A DNA stretch of 14,262 nucleotides from Pigoraptor vietnamica (taxonomy: Eukaryota; Opisthokonta; Filasterea): the NCBI GenBank assembly GCA_943704525.1, contig CALSCQ010002847.1, positions 1 through 14,262 of the forward strand. Direction: 5' to 3'. The number at the start of each line of letters is the position of its first letter. Positions within the stretch are counted from its first letter, which is position 1. Both the position numbers and the translations under genes were made by a program. The notes beneath the pieces are model-generated. The model was not told the DNA's origin. It saw only the letters and a program-made list of their open reading frames with translations, and ran no database searches. Below are positions 1 to 10,599 of this stretch, in pieces.

Positions 1-19
1 TGTGTGCGCGTATGTGTGC

Positions 20-84
<65 letters not shown>

Positions 85-136
85 GTGTGTGCTTGTGTGT
101 GCTTGTGTGTGTGTGTGTGTGTGTTGTGTGTGTGTG

Positions 137-182
<46 letters not shown>
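1..182. repeat. (TG)n microsatellite in transporter intron
   Basis: An almost unbroken TG-dinucleotide run with occasional TGC, TTG and CGTG interruptions. It lies upstream of a splice acceptor ending at 242, so it belongs to an intron of the transporter gene and reads TG on that gene's sense strand. The cysteine/valine-rich open frames across it are artefacts of the repeat. The window starts inside the repeat, so its full length is unknown. Confidence 0.95.
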
Positions 183-183
<1 letters not shown>

Positions 184-2515
184 CTCTGTAGAGCCCCCGC
201 ACGGGTATTGCTTTTTCTTATTGCGGCTGTGACTCTCCGCAGTATGTGTACAACGACGACTTCAAGAAGCCGTTCTTCGTGACGTTCTATAACACGGCGT
301 CGTTCATGGCGTACTTTGTCGTCGCCGCCTTCCGCCCGGAGAGCCGCGCGGCCCTCAAGAGGTGTGTGCACTCTCTTTCACTCCACGCGCAGCACATCGC
401 CATGGGGCATCCTACCCCGCTTGCGTGCTATGGACACGTGTAGCAACTTCACGTCCGCCTTGGCACGGCAGCTACACTCCATTGTTCTCCGCGAACGCCA
501 AAGTTTAGTTTTTCTCACGCTCTGATATTCGATCTGCAGAGCGGCTTCGTCTGCCATTCGGCGGTGCATGTCGTCATCGGTGAGTGGCGTTGCGTTTCAA
601 TCGACTGCGCTGCACAGGCTTGTAATGACGCTGTTGTGACGGCATTCTTAATGCGCGTGTTCGTGTTCCCGGCGACTGTATTTGGGAGCGCTTTTCCATA
701 ACGCTGTCTTTTGTTCCCTGAACGGAGGATTATTTTTCTCGATGCAAGAGAAGTGGAGTCGATAAACACGCGTGTTTTATTTTTATTTATTTATTTTTCT
801 TCTTTTTAAGTCTATCCGACATCTCTCTGCAGGAATACCAGCGCCTGCCTGCCGTTCCGCGGGGTCGCAACGACGGCGAAGAGGACCAAAAGCCCCTTAT
901 GAACGAAGACGGCGCTGCGGAGGGGGTGGCTGGCGAAGCGAAGCGGGAGAAGATGGGCGTGGGAGAGGTGCGTCGTGCGCAATGTGCCTTCAATCACGTG
1001 CACTCTTGCCTTGTTGCATGCGACGATAAGACAGCGCCAGCAGCAACGGGCTGCGAGTGGGTATCCGTGATATTTTGAGGACAGCAGTGGGGTCCTACGT
1101 CGTCGTCTTGGCGTGTGCACTCTGCGCACACTCACATGCGCCCTCCCTTCACTCAACCCACTCACACGCTTCCCTCTTCCCCGAAGACGATGCAAGTCGC
1201 GCTTATCTTCTGCGCGCTGTGGTTTGCGGCCAACTACGCCTTTGACGTGTCACTCACGATGACGTCCGTCGCATCGAGCACCATCATCAGCTCAACGTCC
1301 GGTGGGTTGAACGTGCGCTCAGCCGCAAGGGCACATGTCTACTGAGCGTCAATGTGTGCATGTGAATGCGCGCGCACTCTCCGCAGCATACAAAAACCGC
1401 GGACATGGGCGTTTGCGTCCATGACTCCCACGCCTCCTATGTGCGTATGCACCTTCACAACGAAAATTGTAACGGCGTTTGACATTTGGCTTTTGGCGCC
1501 CCATGGCTTCCCTTGCAGGATTTTTCACTCTTGTGCTTGAGACGATTTTCATTCGCACGGCCAAAAAGAATCGCGCGCTGTCGTCGCAGGTGATTGCCAT
1601 CGCCCTAAGGTGCGTTCCACAGGCTGCAATTGCCCGCCTCTCAACGAGTGTCTGCGGGTTATAGTACAGCGAGCCGTCGTAAATAATGCCTCGTTGTCGT
1701 CATCTTAGTGAACGCAATCGCCCTGTTGCAGCATTGCGGGCGTGGCGATGGTAGCGTACTCGGACCAGACATCGAACTCGGGTTCGGGCACGGAGAAGAA
1801 GCATCCGGAATCTGTCGGGGGTGACCTCGTCGCCCTCCTCGGCGCCTTTCTGTACGGATGTTACCTGGTCTTCCTCAAGCGCCGCATAGGTGACGAGGAC
1901 GCCGTCGATCTCCCGGTGTTCTTTGGTGGGTGGAGCTCCCTGTGCAGTGGGTGCCTGCGTGTGTGTCCACGTGGTGCCATGTTAGCAGCACATTGGTTCG
2001 TAACTGTTTCGGTATCGTGCAACAACCGTTTCTAATGTGCCCAACTAACTGCTGTTTGCGATTTCTCTTTCGAGCGCCCCACTGACGATATGCCCTTCGT
2101 ATGTGCAGGATTCGTCGGGCTGTTCAATGTGCTCGTGCTGTGGCCCGGCTTTCCCATTCTCAACGCCATTGGCTACGAGCGCTTTGAATGGCCGACGCCC
2201 AAAGTGTGGGGTTATCTCACGCTCAACGCTCTGCTCGGCACCGTCGCATCCGATTACTTGTGGCTGCTTGCGTCCCTGCTGACGTCTCCCATTGCCGCCA
2301 CGCTCGGACTGTCGCTGACGATCCCCCTCTCGCTCGGCGTCGACATTGCGCTGGGTCACGTGGCCGTCAACTGGATGTACTACTTCGGCATGTTTCTGGT
2401 GCTCACGGCGTTTCTCCTCCAAAACGTGTGCGCGTATTACGGAATTGACCTGCTCACCGTCGTCATGGGACGGCTGCGCGGGCACACGCGACCCATTCCC
2501 CTCGGCGGCAGCTGA
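1..2515 (+). CDS. SLC35F5-like multi-pass transporter (5' partial)
   Basis: This is the C-terminal 366 residues of a drug/metabolite-superfamily carrier of the SLC35F type. I recognise it from KPFFVTFYNTASF, LWFAANYAFDVSLTMTSVAS, ISSTSGFFTLVLE, LVFLKRRIGDEDAVDLPVFF, GFVGLFNVLVLWPGFP and LSLTIPLSLGVDIALGHV, in the order seen in SLC35F5. Exons: 243-361, 540-579, 833-967, 1187-1301, 1519-1609, 1732-1925, 2109-2515. Phases match at all six junctions (2,0,0,1,2,1) and TGA is at 2513-2515. Exons 3 and 6 carry hydrophilic loops (EYQRLPAVPRG onward; SDQTSNSGSGTEKKHPE). At least seven hydrophobic segments are visible, including the EamA-like second half. Human SLC35F5 is about 520 residues, so roughly 150 N-terminal residues lie outside. 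The family acts in internal membranes; its substrate is not settled and cannot be read from the sequence. The 40-base exon 540-579 is the least certain, supported by phase and splice borders only. Confidence 0.87.
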
Positions 2516-2671
2516 GAGCGAAAGTCGCCTTGCAGCGCAAAAGGGTTTCCTCCGCATTGCGACGGAAACGAGAATATCGCTCGCACACGCCGACACCAAC
2601 TGCACTCCCTCTACGTCTGTGGGACATCGTGGGCGCTCGACAGCTGCAACTCATTCGGGGAGTGCCCCACT
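2516..2671. other. Convergent 3' intergenic gap
   Basis: These 156 bases lie between two stop codons facing each other (transporter TGA on +, MAK11 stop on -). I see no canonical AATAAA in either direction, so both 3' ends must use a variant signal or extend into the neighbour, giving overlapping antisense transcripts. Confidence 0.6.
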
Positions 2672-5461
2672 CTATTTCTTCTTGACGACGGTGAACTTGC
2701 CGGCACTCGTCCCCTTCGCCTTGTTCGGCCGCGCAACCTTCGGAACGGCCGTTTTCTTCGCCCCTTCATCGTCCGACGACACAGCGGCGGCGCCTTCCTT
2801 TCCGCGCGGCTGCTTCTGCGGTGCGCCCTTGAGACCCTTCACAGCGCCTTTTTGCGGCCGCGACGGCTGCCGGTCCGCTTTCTCGCGAGATGTGGCCGGT
2901 GCGACGGCCTGTGGGGGACGAACGGCCTGCTTTGCCTTCTTCGCAGGCGGCAACTCGACCTCGTCCGCGCTATCGCTCTCGGCGTCGCTGTCGTCGCTCG
3001 CCGCGCGCTTCTTGCGCTTGTTGGGCGCCTTCGCGGCGGCGGCGGGTGCCTTCGCCTGCGCGCCCTTTCCCTGCGCGTGGGTCGCGTGCTGTTTTGCCGC
3101 CGTCTGCTTTCCCGCCGATTCGTCCGCAGCGTCCACTTCCGACCCGATCGTGTCGCTGCCCGCGCGCGTGGCCTCGTCGCTCGGTGCGGTCAACGGCACA
3201 GCTGTGAGGCACGTGAGCCGCCCGCGCGTGTTCTCGTCGGCGATTGCGTCTTGTTCGGTCTGTTCGGCCTTGGCGCCCTTCGAAAGAAAATGCAGTCGCG
3301 ATCGATGAACACAGCAAACAAAGCATCACAACCACAGCGCACACAAGATGACATTGAACGTGCAAAGGCAAGACAAATAGACCCATTGCAGGTGTTGAGG
3401 GTTTTCAAACGACGAGGCAAACGTGGAAAACTCTGACAGAAGGGAGACCGACCTCATTGTCGATGTTCCACACGCGAATGTGTCCGTCCGACGAAGCCGA
3501 GACGAGCCACACCGTGCCAGCGGAGAGCGGATTGGGTACTGTGCACACGGCGCGAATCCTAGTGCGATGCGGATCAAAATGCGTCAAAATATTACGGCGT
3601 TTCTTCACAAACACACACGCATGCACGCACGCACGCACACACACACACACAAGCACACACACACACGCACACGCACACACACACACAAGCGCGCACACAC
3701 CTGTTCGAGTGGCCCTTAATGAGAATTACCCGTTGTTTGGATTCGATCTCATGCACAGAAATATCGTGCGATTCGCCGCCAAACGCAACGCGATCACTCT
3801 GGGCGAAGCAACTGTCTCAGACACGCCGTTCTTCTGGAGGCCCTATTGCACATTCACGTGCACACACACATGCACGCACACAGAGACAACAAACACACAC
3901 ACACAGAGACACACAAACAACCACGCATGCGCCCACAACAGCGCTTACATGAACGAACGTTGCGGACAGAATACGCTTTGGCGACTCAAACTCCGCAATT
4001 ACTTCGCTGTCCTGCATTCGCGGGAACAATATGTGTTATCCGCGTGCTCAACTCAGTCCCCGCCGCACACCCGCGCACGCAGCCTTCGTATCCCACCTCC
4101 ACACGAAATACAGACAAGCGCCTGTCTTGCACCAACAAGTACCGCTTGCCATCCGGCGACCACTGCACAATATCAGCCTCTGCAGTAGCACAGACGATGA
4201 TGTAAGCAAAGCAACCGCGAACAACGCTAAAAGCCAATGCGCACTGACGAGAAGCAACGAGGGATCGGAGGGCGCAACAGACACTGGCGATCATCGGCAG
4301 ATCTCCGAGGGGAGCCCACTCACCCGACTTGAGGCGGGTAATGTAAGCGCTGCGTCCCTTCACAAGGTTCCATGTGCGCATCGTCTTATCGCGTGACACC
4401 GACAGCGCAAGGCGGCCGGACGGGTGGATCGAAAGCGAGTTGACGGCACCCCTGCGTGCATGCAATGCACTCTTAAGCGCAAACTCCACAGACAGACTCG
4501 TTGCGCACAGAGTACGAGTGAGCGAAAAAGGCCGCAACCAAGAGAAAGGGTGTAGTGGATTGCAAGGAGTGCTGTTACATTGCGGAAGTGCAGACTCACG
4601 TGTGTCCCCGCAGGACGCCCAGGTTCTCCCAGTCCTTCGTCCTCCAAATGCACATGGTGCCATCTTCACTGCCGCTCAGCATGTGCGTTGAGCCATGGAA
4701 CTGCAGGCACGTGATGGAGCCTGCGCGGCACAATCAGTCAGACGTTTTAACATTTGCACACACAGACACAGTACATGCATTCGCATATCACCCACACCCA
4801 CCCACCCACACATACACACACAGACACGCACAGACACACAGAAACACAGAAACAGTACATACACACATACATACAGACACACATACACGCCTACACACGC
4901 AGACATATACACACACATACATACGGACCACATACACACGCCTTACCTTGATGCTGAAGGAGGAATCCGAGCTCGGCGCACTTGTCGATGTCATACAGCC
5001 TGTTGTACGGACGCGCAATAAGCAAGTGGAGCAGAGATGCAACGAGACAGAGATCACATGCGCACCCACCGAATCGTCTCGTCTGTGCCACCGCTGGCGA
5101 GAAAGCGACCACTCGCCGCGACGGCCTTGATGCAGCTCGCGTGAGGCGGGTACACGAACTTAGGCACGATGCTGAGAAACTGCGGCGCGATGCCATCAGA
5201 TTGACGAACACATATACACGCACACACGTGTCCACAGGTAACGTGCAGTGTCCGCGACGCCGCTCTTCTAATCCCACGACGCAAGTAGACGCACTTGAAG
5301 AATAAATCCATCTCACACAACCACGACAATAACAAGGGCCAGTTACTCCATCTCGCAAACGCACAACCCACCAGTCGCTCCTTCTTCTCTGCCGCATGGC
5401 ATGTGAAGCCGTACAGCACTTTGTCATAGGACCCCGCGACAATCCTAAAGAGATCCGCCAT
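2672..5461 (-). CDS. MAK11/PAK1IP1-family WD40 ribosome assembly protein
   Basis: This is a complete 485-residue WD40 protein orthologous in layout to yeast Mak11 and human PAK1IP1, which act in 60S ribosomal subunit assembly in the nucleolus; the human protein also binds the kinase PAK1. Exons (5' to 3'): 5461-5372, 5179-5070, 4999-4947, 4720-4600, 4451-4324, 4179-4097, 4011-3949, 3798-3701, 3558-3453, 3277-2672. All phases agree and the coding total is 1458 bases. Diagnostic strings: VAGSYDKVLYGF (near residue 8), SGGTDETIRLYDIDK, MLSGSEDGTMCIW, SIHPSGRLALSVSRDKTMRT, VQWSPDGKRYLLVQDR, WLVSASSDGHIRVWNI. About six WD blades span residues 8-284. Exon 10 adds a roughly 200-residue tail with GRLTCLTAV, then a disordered Lys/Ala/Pro-rich part with NLS-like NKRKKR and PAKKAKQ, an acidic SDDSDAESDSADE stretch and the end FTVVKKK. 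ATG 5461 was chosen because homologues begin a few residues before VAG. Confidence 0.92.
3606..3700. repeat. (CA)n tract, MAK11 intron 8
   Basis: A CA/CG-dinucleotide run on the + strand that reads TG on the MAK11 sense strand. It abuts the 5' splice site directly: the donor GT at 3700-3699 is the first unit of the repeat. Confidence 0.9.
3857..3922. repeat. (CA)n tract, MAK11 intron 7
   Basis: An interrupted CA/CAGA run lying about 25 bases downstream (sense direction) of the donor at 3948. It is TG-rich on the gene's sense strand. Confidence 0.85.
4752..4938. repeat. (CA)n/(CATA)n tract, MAK11 intron 3
   Basis: A long imperfect CA run with CACC, CAGA and CATA variants that fills most of the intron between exons 3 and 4. 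On the sense strand it is TG-rich and begins within a few bases of the GTAAGG donor at 4946. Confidence 0.9.
5180..5371 (-). other. Frame-preserving, stop-free intron 1 of MAK11 gene
   Basis: The inferred first intron is 192 bases (64 codons), with donor GTGGGT and acceptor CGCAG. It joins ERL to FLSIVPKF. It has no stop in the reading frame of the flanking exons, so its retention would insert 64 residues (rich in Cys, Trp and Arg) between the first strand and the first WD blade. Homologues lack such an insertion, so it is called an intron. Confidence 0.75.
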
Positions 5462-5530
5462 TTTCACATTCAGGAGCCTGTGCTCGACCACGAAGGACGG
5501 ATGCCAATTATGAAGGCAGTACGGTTTCAA

Positions 5531-5990
5531 CTCGAGTAGGGGTTGAGTGGTTGTTGCACGTGGATATTCTACTTAAAGTGAATATATAGGGAACTGAGTA
5601 CACAGATTATAACATTGTAATACCAAGTGAAATGCAGTCTACTTCAGTTTGAATAATAAATTAGTAATAAGTAGGAGTATTATGCCTTCCTTATTTGGCC
5701 TTCTCGCTTCCATTTCGGGCCCGTAATTCCAAGGGCTCGACAAATTAGCTGTGTGAAACGGGCTAAAAAAATTGAGCCACTTTCAATCAATTCGGCTGGG
5801 TGAGTTACCCCCTCCCATTGTCTGTGGTCAGCATGCGAAAAATGCGATAATTTCGCCCCCGTTTTCAGTCTAATTGTCCGGCCCGAACCACCCTCAATTA
5901 TTAATTTGACACAATGTCCAATTTTACCGACATGTACCTACTTTTCAAATTAATCCCTCCGGGTGATCCATTTGTCCGCCCCTTTTTTGA
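5531..5990. other. AT-rich island of unknown origin
   Basis: About 460 bases markedly richer in A/T than anything around, with runs such as CTAAAAAAATTG, AATAATAAATTAGTAATAAG and AATTATTAATTTGACA. An imperfect inverted pair, TTCGGGCCCGTAATT (5714-5728) and AATTGTCCGGCCCGAA (5872-5887), lies inside, and GCGAAA...TTTCGC makes a small hairpin near 5836-5856. No protein-coding potential is evident. It may be a decayed non-autonomous transposable element or a promoter segment; no terminal repeats or target-site duplication were found. Confidence 0.5.
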
Positions 5991-6067
5991 ATCAGGTGGC
6001 CACACACAGTCACAACCCGCAGCGACTGTGAGCCGGTGACGCCCAAGCCTTTTGTGGCCAGCACAGC

Positions 6068-6110
6068 AGGCGCGCACACACGCACACACGCACGCACGCA
6101 CACGCGGTCT
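6068..6110. repeat. CA/CG dinucleotide tract upstream of prominin
   Basis: An alternating ACACGCACGC-type purine-pyrimidine run about 155 bases before the prominin start codon, in its probable promoter or 5' UTR. Such alternating tracts can adopt Z-DNA; that is inference only. Confidence 0.8.
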
Positions 6111-6264
6111 CTCAGACACGGAGTACACCCATTCACATACAAACAATAGCCTCGTGTTGTGTGTGTGGGGCGTCGCTTGTAGCCTCGGCAGAGATTCGCA
6201 GTTACTTCCGCGTGCCTCGTTCCGTTCGTAATCGCCCGCTGTTGCCATTCCGTGTCGCGCGGAG

Positions 6265-9200
6265 ATGGCACGTCGGCAACGCAAGCACGCCGCGGGTGCG
6301 GTGCGCATTGCACGTGCGGCGGCGTGGGTCGGTCTCTTTGCTGTCGCCGTGCTGGCCATCGCATCGCTTGCATCGGCCGACATTTCGTTCCAGGGAAGCG
6401 GCGCCGATCCCGAGGTTTACACGTACACGAAGAAACCATACGACAAGGGCCACCGCAAGGGCGCGCTCACGTTCACGGACTCGTTGAAGAACACCGTGCA
6501 GAAGAAGTCGTTTCCCGTGCGCGTGCTCAACGCGCTCATCTACGATTCGAAGCACGGGGGCATTGAGTTCAGCAACATCAAGAGCGATGTCATCGACTAT
6601 GGCGTGGTGCGTGTGCGATCCAGGGTGCCTCTTGTGTGCCTTTCTCTGTCGAGGACTGTCTTAGCACTTGGGGATATACTGTGTTGGCGGTCTGTTAATT
6701 GACCCTAATGTACTCCGAATGTTGCACCTCCTTCCTCTGCCCGCCAACTCACACGCCTTCGCCCGCCCTTGCAGCCCATTCTCGTCGCCTTCGGGTTCGG
6801 TATTGCGATGGGCATCATCATGTGGCTGACGGGTCTTATCTTTGGGTGCCTTCGCCTCTGCGGTTTGTGCGGCGGCAAGCTCGTCCAGGAGAAGGAGAGC
6901 ACCAAGGAGCGCAAGTGGCTCATTATCCTCATGCTCATCTCGCTCTCGTTTCTGCTCGCGGGCGTCATCATTGCGTTCGTGGGGAACTCTGAGATTGGGG
7001 AGACGCGCACAAACATCATCGCCGTTGGCGGTGACACGTTCCACAACGTCAACCGATTCGTGCGGAACACGTTTGGCCAGGTGCGTGCGTGCGAGCGTGG
7101 CGCGCGTGCATTCCGTGTGTTTTGCGCGGCTGTTTGCAGAAGCAGCGTTCGTTCAGAGAATCCGAGTCTCACGCCGACGCATTTGTCGCCCGTTTGTTAA
7201 TCGCATCTCTGCGTATCTCAGGTGACCAATCTCGCGATGACTCAGATCATCCGCCTCGTCGATTGGTTCAAGTCGTGGGTGGCGACGGTCGGCGTCGATG
7301 CCGTCCCCCGCCTGTACACGGCCCTCAACGGCACAGCGATACAGATCTTCAACTCGCTCGACGGCATCTCGGCCAACATTGAGAGCCTCAAGACGACGAT
7401 CCCGGCGGTAAACAGCACGATCTACGCCGCAAAGGCGCAGGTGGAGGGCCCGGTGACGACCGACCTCGGCACTGTGCGAACGCGCGCGGACGCCGTCCGA
7501 TCGAACGGGCAGTGCGATGCCGCGTGCCAGGCGCTGATCCCCGCGGGATCGACCATGTCGACTTCCCCCGTCTTTTCTAGCCCGCCCGATCTGAGCGGCC
7601 CGTACAACGCCGTGAAGGGCGTCTCGCTTGCGAGTGACATTGCGACCGCGCGGAGCAAGTACGTGTCCGTGGGCGCCGACATTGAAGACACGCTGAACAC
7701 GACGCGGACGAAGGCCGTGACGGAGCTGACGAAGTTTCAGAGCACGCTGAACAAGACGTACGTCGACGTGAAGAAGTTTGTGGACGATTTTGTGACGGAC
7801 ACTTTCAACGCGGACAAGAAGACGGCCGATCTGAACGACGCGCTCGGGTCTGGGAGCACCGCCGAGAAGTTTGACAATTACAGGTGCGGTGCGCTGCGTG
7901 TGCTGTGCGCGTGCGGATTGTGGTGTGCGTTGTGGTGTGTGGGTGCCCCCGCGGGCATCATTGGGCATTGGGCGCCTTTTGAGCGCATTCGCGTGCACGT
8001 TCTGGTTCGTTGTGCGAAAGGCCGCTTTCTTGCTCTCTGGTCTTGTACCCTCAACTTACTCCCCCCCCCCCGCTTCTTTCCATCGCAGGTCGTGGGCTGG
8101 GTACGCCATTGTCGGAGTGGCTGCGCTCGCGTGGTTTCTCGCGACTCTGGGCCTCGTCCTCGGCCTGTGCGGCCACGACTCGCACCGACTTCCCGGCGAG
8201 CGCACGGCAACTTCGAACCACGGCGGCAACATGCTGATTGCGTCGACGTTCTTCTCGTTCTTCATTTCGCTGTTTATTTGGTGGCTGTGCGCGCTCTTCT
8301 TCCTCCTCTCGATGATGACGACGCGGACGTGCGACATTATCAGCGCGCCCACCTTCTACCCGTGAGTGTCTTCTCGTGTCCTTCCGTTCCCACCACATTC
8401 ATGCGTATTCCCTGGCCTATTGTGTCGTGGCTTGTGCATTGCTGTGGTCCCGCCGGTACGCAAACACTCACGGGGCTTTGCACAGGTATGTCATCGACAA
8501 CACGACCAACTGGGACGGGTACCTTCTCGGCCGCGCCATCCACAACAACGCGTCGCTGCCTGTCCGCCTTGGCGATCTGCTCAGCGGATGCGGCAACGAC
8601 ATGGTGCGTGGGAGTTGTGGGAGCGGTCGCATGCCTTCTCTCCTAACGGCATGCCTTCGACCGTCTTTTGTTCTTTGTGAAGTTTGAGAGATGCCGTTGA
8701 TTTCACTTACCGTGGTTTTTCGACGGGGAATGTCCGTATCACATTGTTCTCCGTGTCTCGTAACGACGCTAATGTAAGCATCACCCCACCTTTCCTTTTC
8801 ACTTCAGGCCCCCTGGTCGCTGCTCCAGATGGACCGCAAGTTCAACCTCACGGCCAAGCTCAGCTACCGCGACGAGATTGACCTCTCGTCCGTGCTCAAC
8901 TTCACCGTCAACGCCGTGAACGTCGCGTCGGCCTCTCTCACGAACGCCATGAACAACTACGTCTCCAACTCGCAGCTTGGCAACATCGACTTCAACGCCC
9001 TCCAGGGCGCATCCACAGCGCCCATCGTCTCGTTTGACCCCGCCGCGCTCATACGCAACATATCCATCGCGTACGCTGCGACGAGCGATGCGGGCCTCCA
9101 GACCGCGCTCAAGTCGCTCAACGACTCTGTCGTGCAGCTGGGGACGGACGTCGCGGCAGTGGACTCGCTGCGTGCGCCTCTTGCTGGGCAGGTGTCGTTC

Positions 9201-10239
9201 CTCAAGACGGTCAACGCGACGCTGCCGGTGGGTCGCGTGCGCGGGTTGCAGTTGTGCGCGTGCGGGTGCGCAAGTCTCTATTTTTCTATGTGGAGTGACC
9301 CGTTGGAAACCGGGTGGGACTTTGAGTCTTGTGCTGATGATATTGACCTAACGTTTGTGGACGAATCTCACTAAGACTCTCACGTTTGCCCGCAGAACCA
9401 AGTGTCGCAGACGTTGAACAACATTACGACCTTTGCCACCACGATCGCCACCGTCGGCACGCAGATTGCACAGGACGTGAGTGTCAACGCATGCGCGTAA
9501 GGCGTCAGGAGGGCACTATTATTTATGCAGCTCAGCTTGTGTTCGTGTTCGTCGATCTCACTTTCGTCATCGCCGCCGTCGCTCACCACTCTCGCCGCCT
9601 TGTTTGCCCAGATCGTGAACAAGGCGCTCACGAGCCTCTTTGGCACTCTCGACAACTTTGTCGGGGGTGCCGTCGCGGAGATCCAGACGCGCCTCGGCCA
9701 CTGCAAGGCCGTCAGCGACTCGTACGAGTACATCCGTGCGGGCGTTTGCCAGATGACGACGTGAGTGCGGACCGCGGCCATGCTTGTATTGCCATCGTGC
9801 TCGTATGGCTTTATTGGCCCACGCCACCCTTATATTGCTGTACATTGCGCGGGTGTGTTTGTTTGTGTTGAGCGCAAGAGCGGGTCACGTTTGAGCGTGT
9901 GTGTCTGTTTGTGTGGAACTGAAGGAAAGACGGACTCATGTGTTTGTTGAAGAGTGTCTCACCCGCACCGCCCCTTGCTTCCCCAGGTACAACGTGGACA
10001 TGTTCTGGTTCGGGCTGGGCATCACGGGCTTCTTCCTCATCCCGACGATCATTCTCAATGTGCGCCTCGCCAAGTATTTCCGCCGCATGCGCGACGAGTA
10101 CTTTGACTCGCACGAGAAGGAGTACTTCCAGAACGACTTCGACAAGCCAAACTCGCGCCTCGAGCGCGACCTCTCCGAACTACCCGTTCCCAAGGACCAC
10201 TTTGAGCTCAACGTCAAGGCAGACTCGCTCTACTACTAG
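6265..10239 (+). CDS. Prominin-like pentaspan membrane glycoprotein
   Basis: A complete 867-residue protein whose topology and length match prominins (human PROM1 is 865), cholesterol-binding glycoproteins of plasma-membrane protrusions. Exons: 6265-6606, 6775-7080, 7222-7883, 8089-8361, 8486-8603, 8808-9227, 9396-9476, 9612-9760, 9987-10239; all phases agree. Order: signal peptide (about 14-38), short N-terminal ectodomain, TM1 (about 115-138), Cys-containing loop GCLRLCGLCGGK (139-149) typical of the family, TM2 (162-184), ectodomain loop 1 (185-437), TM3 (440-463), TM4 (485-511), loop 2 (512-787), TM5 (789-811) and a cytosolic tail of about 55 residues. Twelve N-x-S/T sequons fall in the two large loops (4 and 8) and loop 2 has paired cysteines (C563, GHCKAV, GVCQMT). 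Tweety-family channels share five TM segments but lack loops this large. ATG 6265 gives the signal peptide. Confidence 0.87.
8061..8071. repeat. C11 homopolymer, prominin intron 3
   Basis: Eleven consecutive C residues in the polypyrimidine tract before the acceptor at 8088. It is part of the splice acceptor region and prone to sequencing length error. Confidence 0.9.
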
Positions 10240-10599
10240 GCGCGCGTGTGAGTGTGCGCTCGTGGCAAGCGGGCGAGGCTCGTTTGTTGGGTGGCCGTAC
10301 CGCCTCTGTTGGGGTGTTGGCTACCCCCGTTGTGCTGCGTCTGCGCGCATTGCCCCTGCCTCGCGTGAGTTGACCTGCCTCGCGTGAGTTGACTGACTGC
10401 GCGCCGTGTCGTCGCATGTATGGTCGTAAGTGTCTCTGTGAGTGAAAGTGGGCGTCGGCGTTCGTTTGCGTGCGTTGCGAAATATAAACGTTTCAGATGA
10501 GCAAATACGTTCGTGCAGATCTAATGCAACGGATCCTTTTGTTATGTCGTTTTCGCGTTTAGTTCCTTCATCACTCGCACTCGTCACATCAGCGGTCCC
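10240..10599. other. Prominin 3' flank, no gene seen
   Basis: The 3' UTR and downstream flank of the prominin gene. An AATATAAA motif at 10481-10488 is a plausible non-canonical polyadenylation signal about 240 bases after the stop. A 19-base tandem duplication sits at 10356-10393. No coding exon is supported on either strand. Confidence 0.6.
10356..10393. repeat. 19-bp tandem duplication
   Basis: CTGCCTCGCGTGAGTTGAC occurs twice back to back (10356-10374 and 10375-10393) without mismatch. It probably arose by a recent slippage event in the 3' flank of the prominin gene. Confidence 0.95.

Larger units (their letters stand above)
5462..6264. promoter_or_regulatory. Divergent intergenic/promoter region, MAK11 and prominin
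   Basis: These 803 bases separate the start codons of two divergently transcribed genes and should hold both promoters and 5' UTRs. I see no convincing coding exon in them. Three parts differ: a proximal MAK11 part, an AT-rich island (about 5531-5990), and a GC-rich part with a CA/CG repeat (6068-6110) leading into the prominin start. No TATA box could be assigned with confidence. Confidence 0.6.

Noticed and set aside
2-282. Cys-Val repeat proteins read through the TG microsatellite, and similar frames at 3405-3698, 4676-4939 and 12821-13115
   Set aside because: They are translations of dinucleotide repeats inside introns, with no conserved residues.
2045-2605. A 186-codon open frame on the - strand
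   Set aside because: It is the antisense shadow of the transporter's last exon, which has clear SLC35F motifs on the + strand.
2346-3308. A 320-codon open frame on the + strand
   Set aside because: It runs antisense to the last MAK11 exon and through the transporter's final exon in another frame; the family matches lie in the other frames and strand.
5462-5530. A MAK11 start extended upstream to 5530
   Set aside because: It would need a non-ATG start; ATG 5461 begins right where homologues begin.
7153-7998. A 281-codon open frame on the - strand
   Set aside because: It is the antisense shadow of prominin exon 3, caused by high GC; it is Arg/His-rich without a recognisable domain.
7884-8646. 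Continuation of the prominin exon 3 frame to 8646
   Set aside because: It reads through an intron into the wrong frame. The TM3-TM4 exon at 8089-8361 fits only after splicing at 7883/8089.
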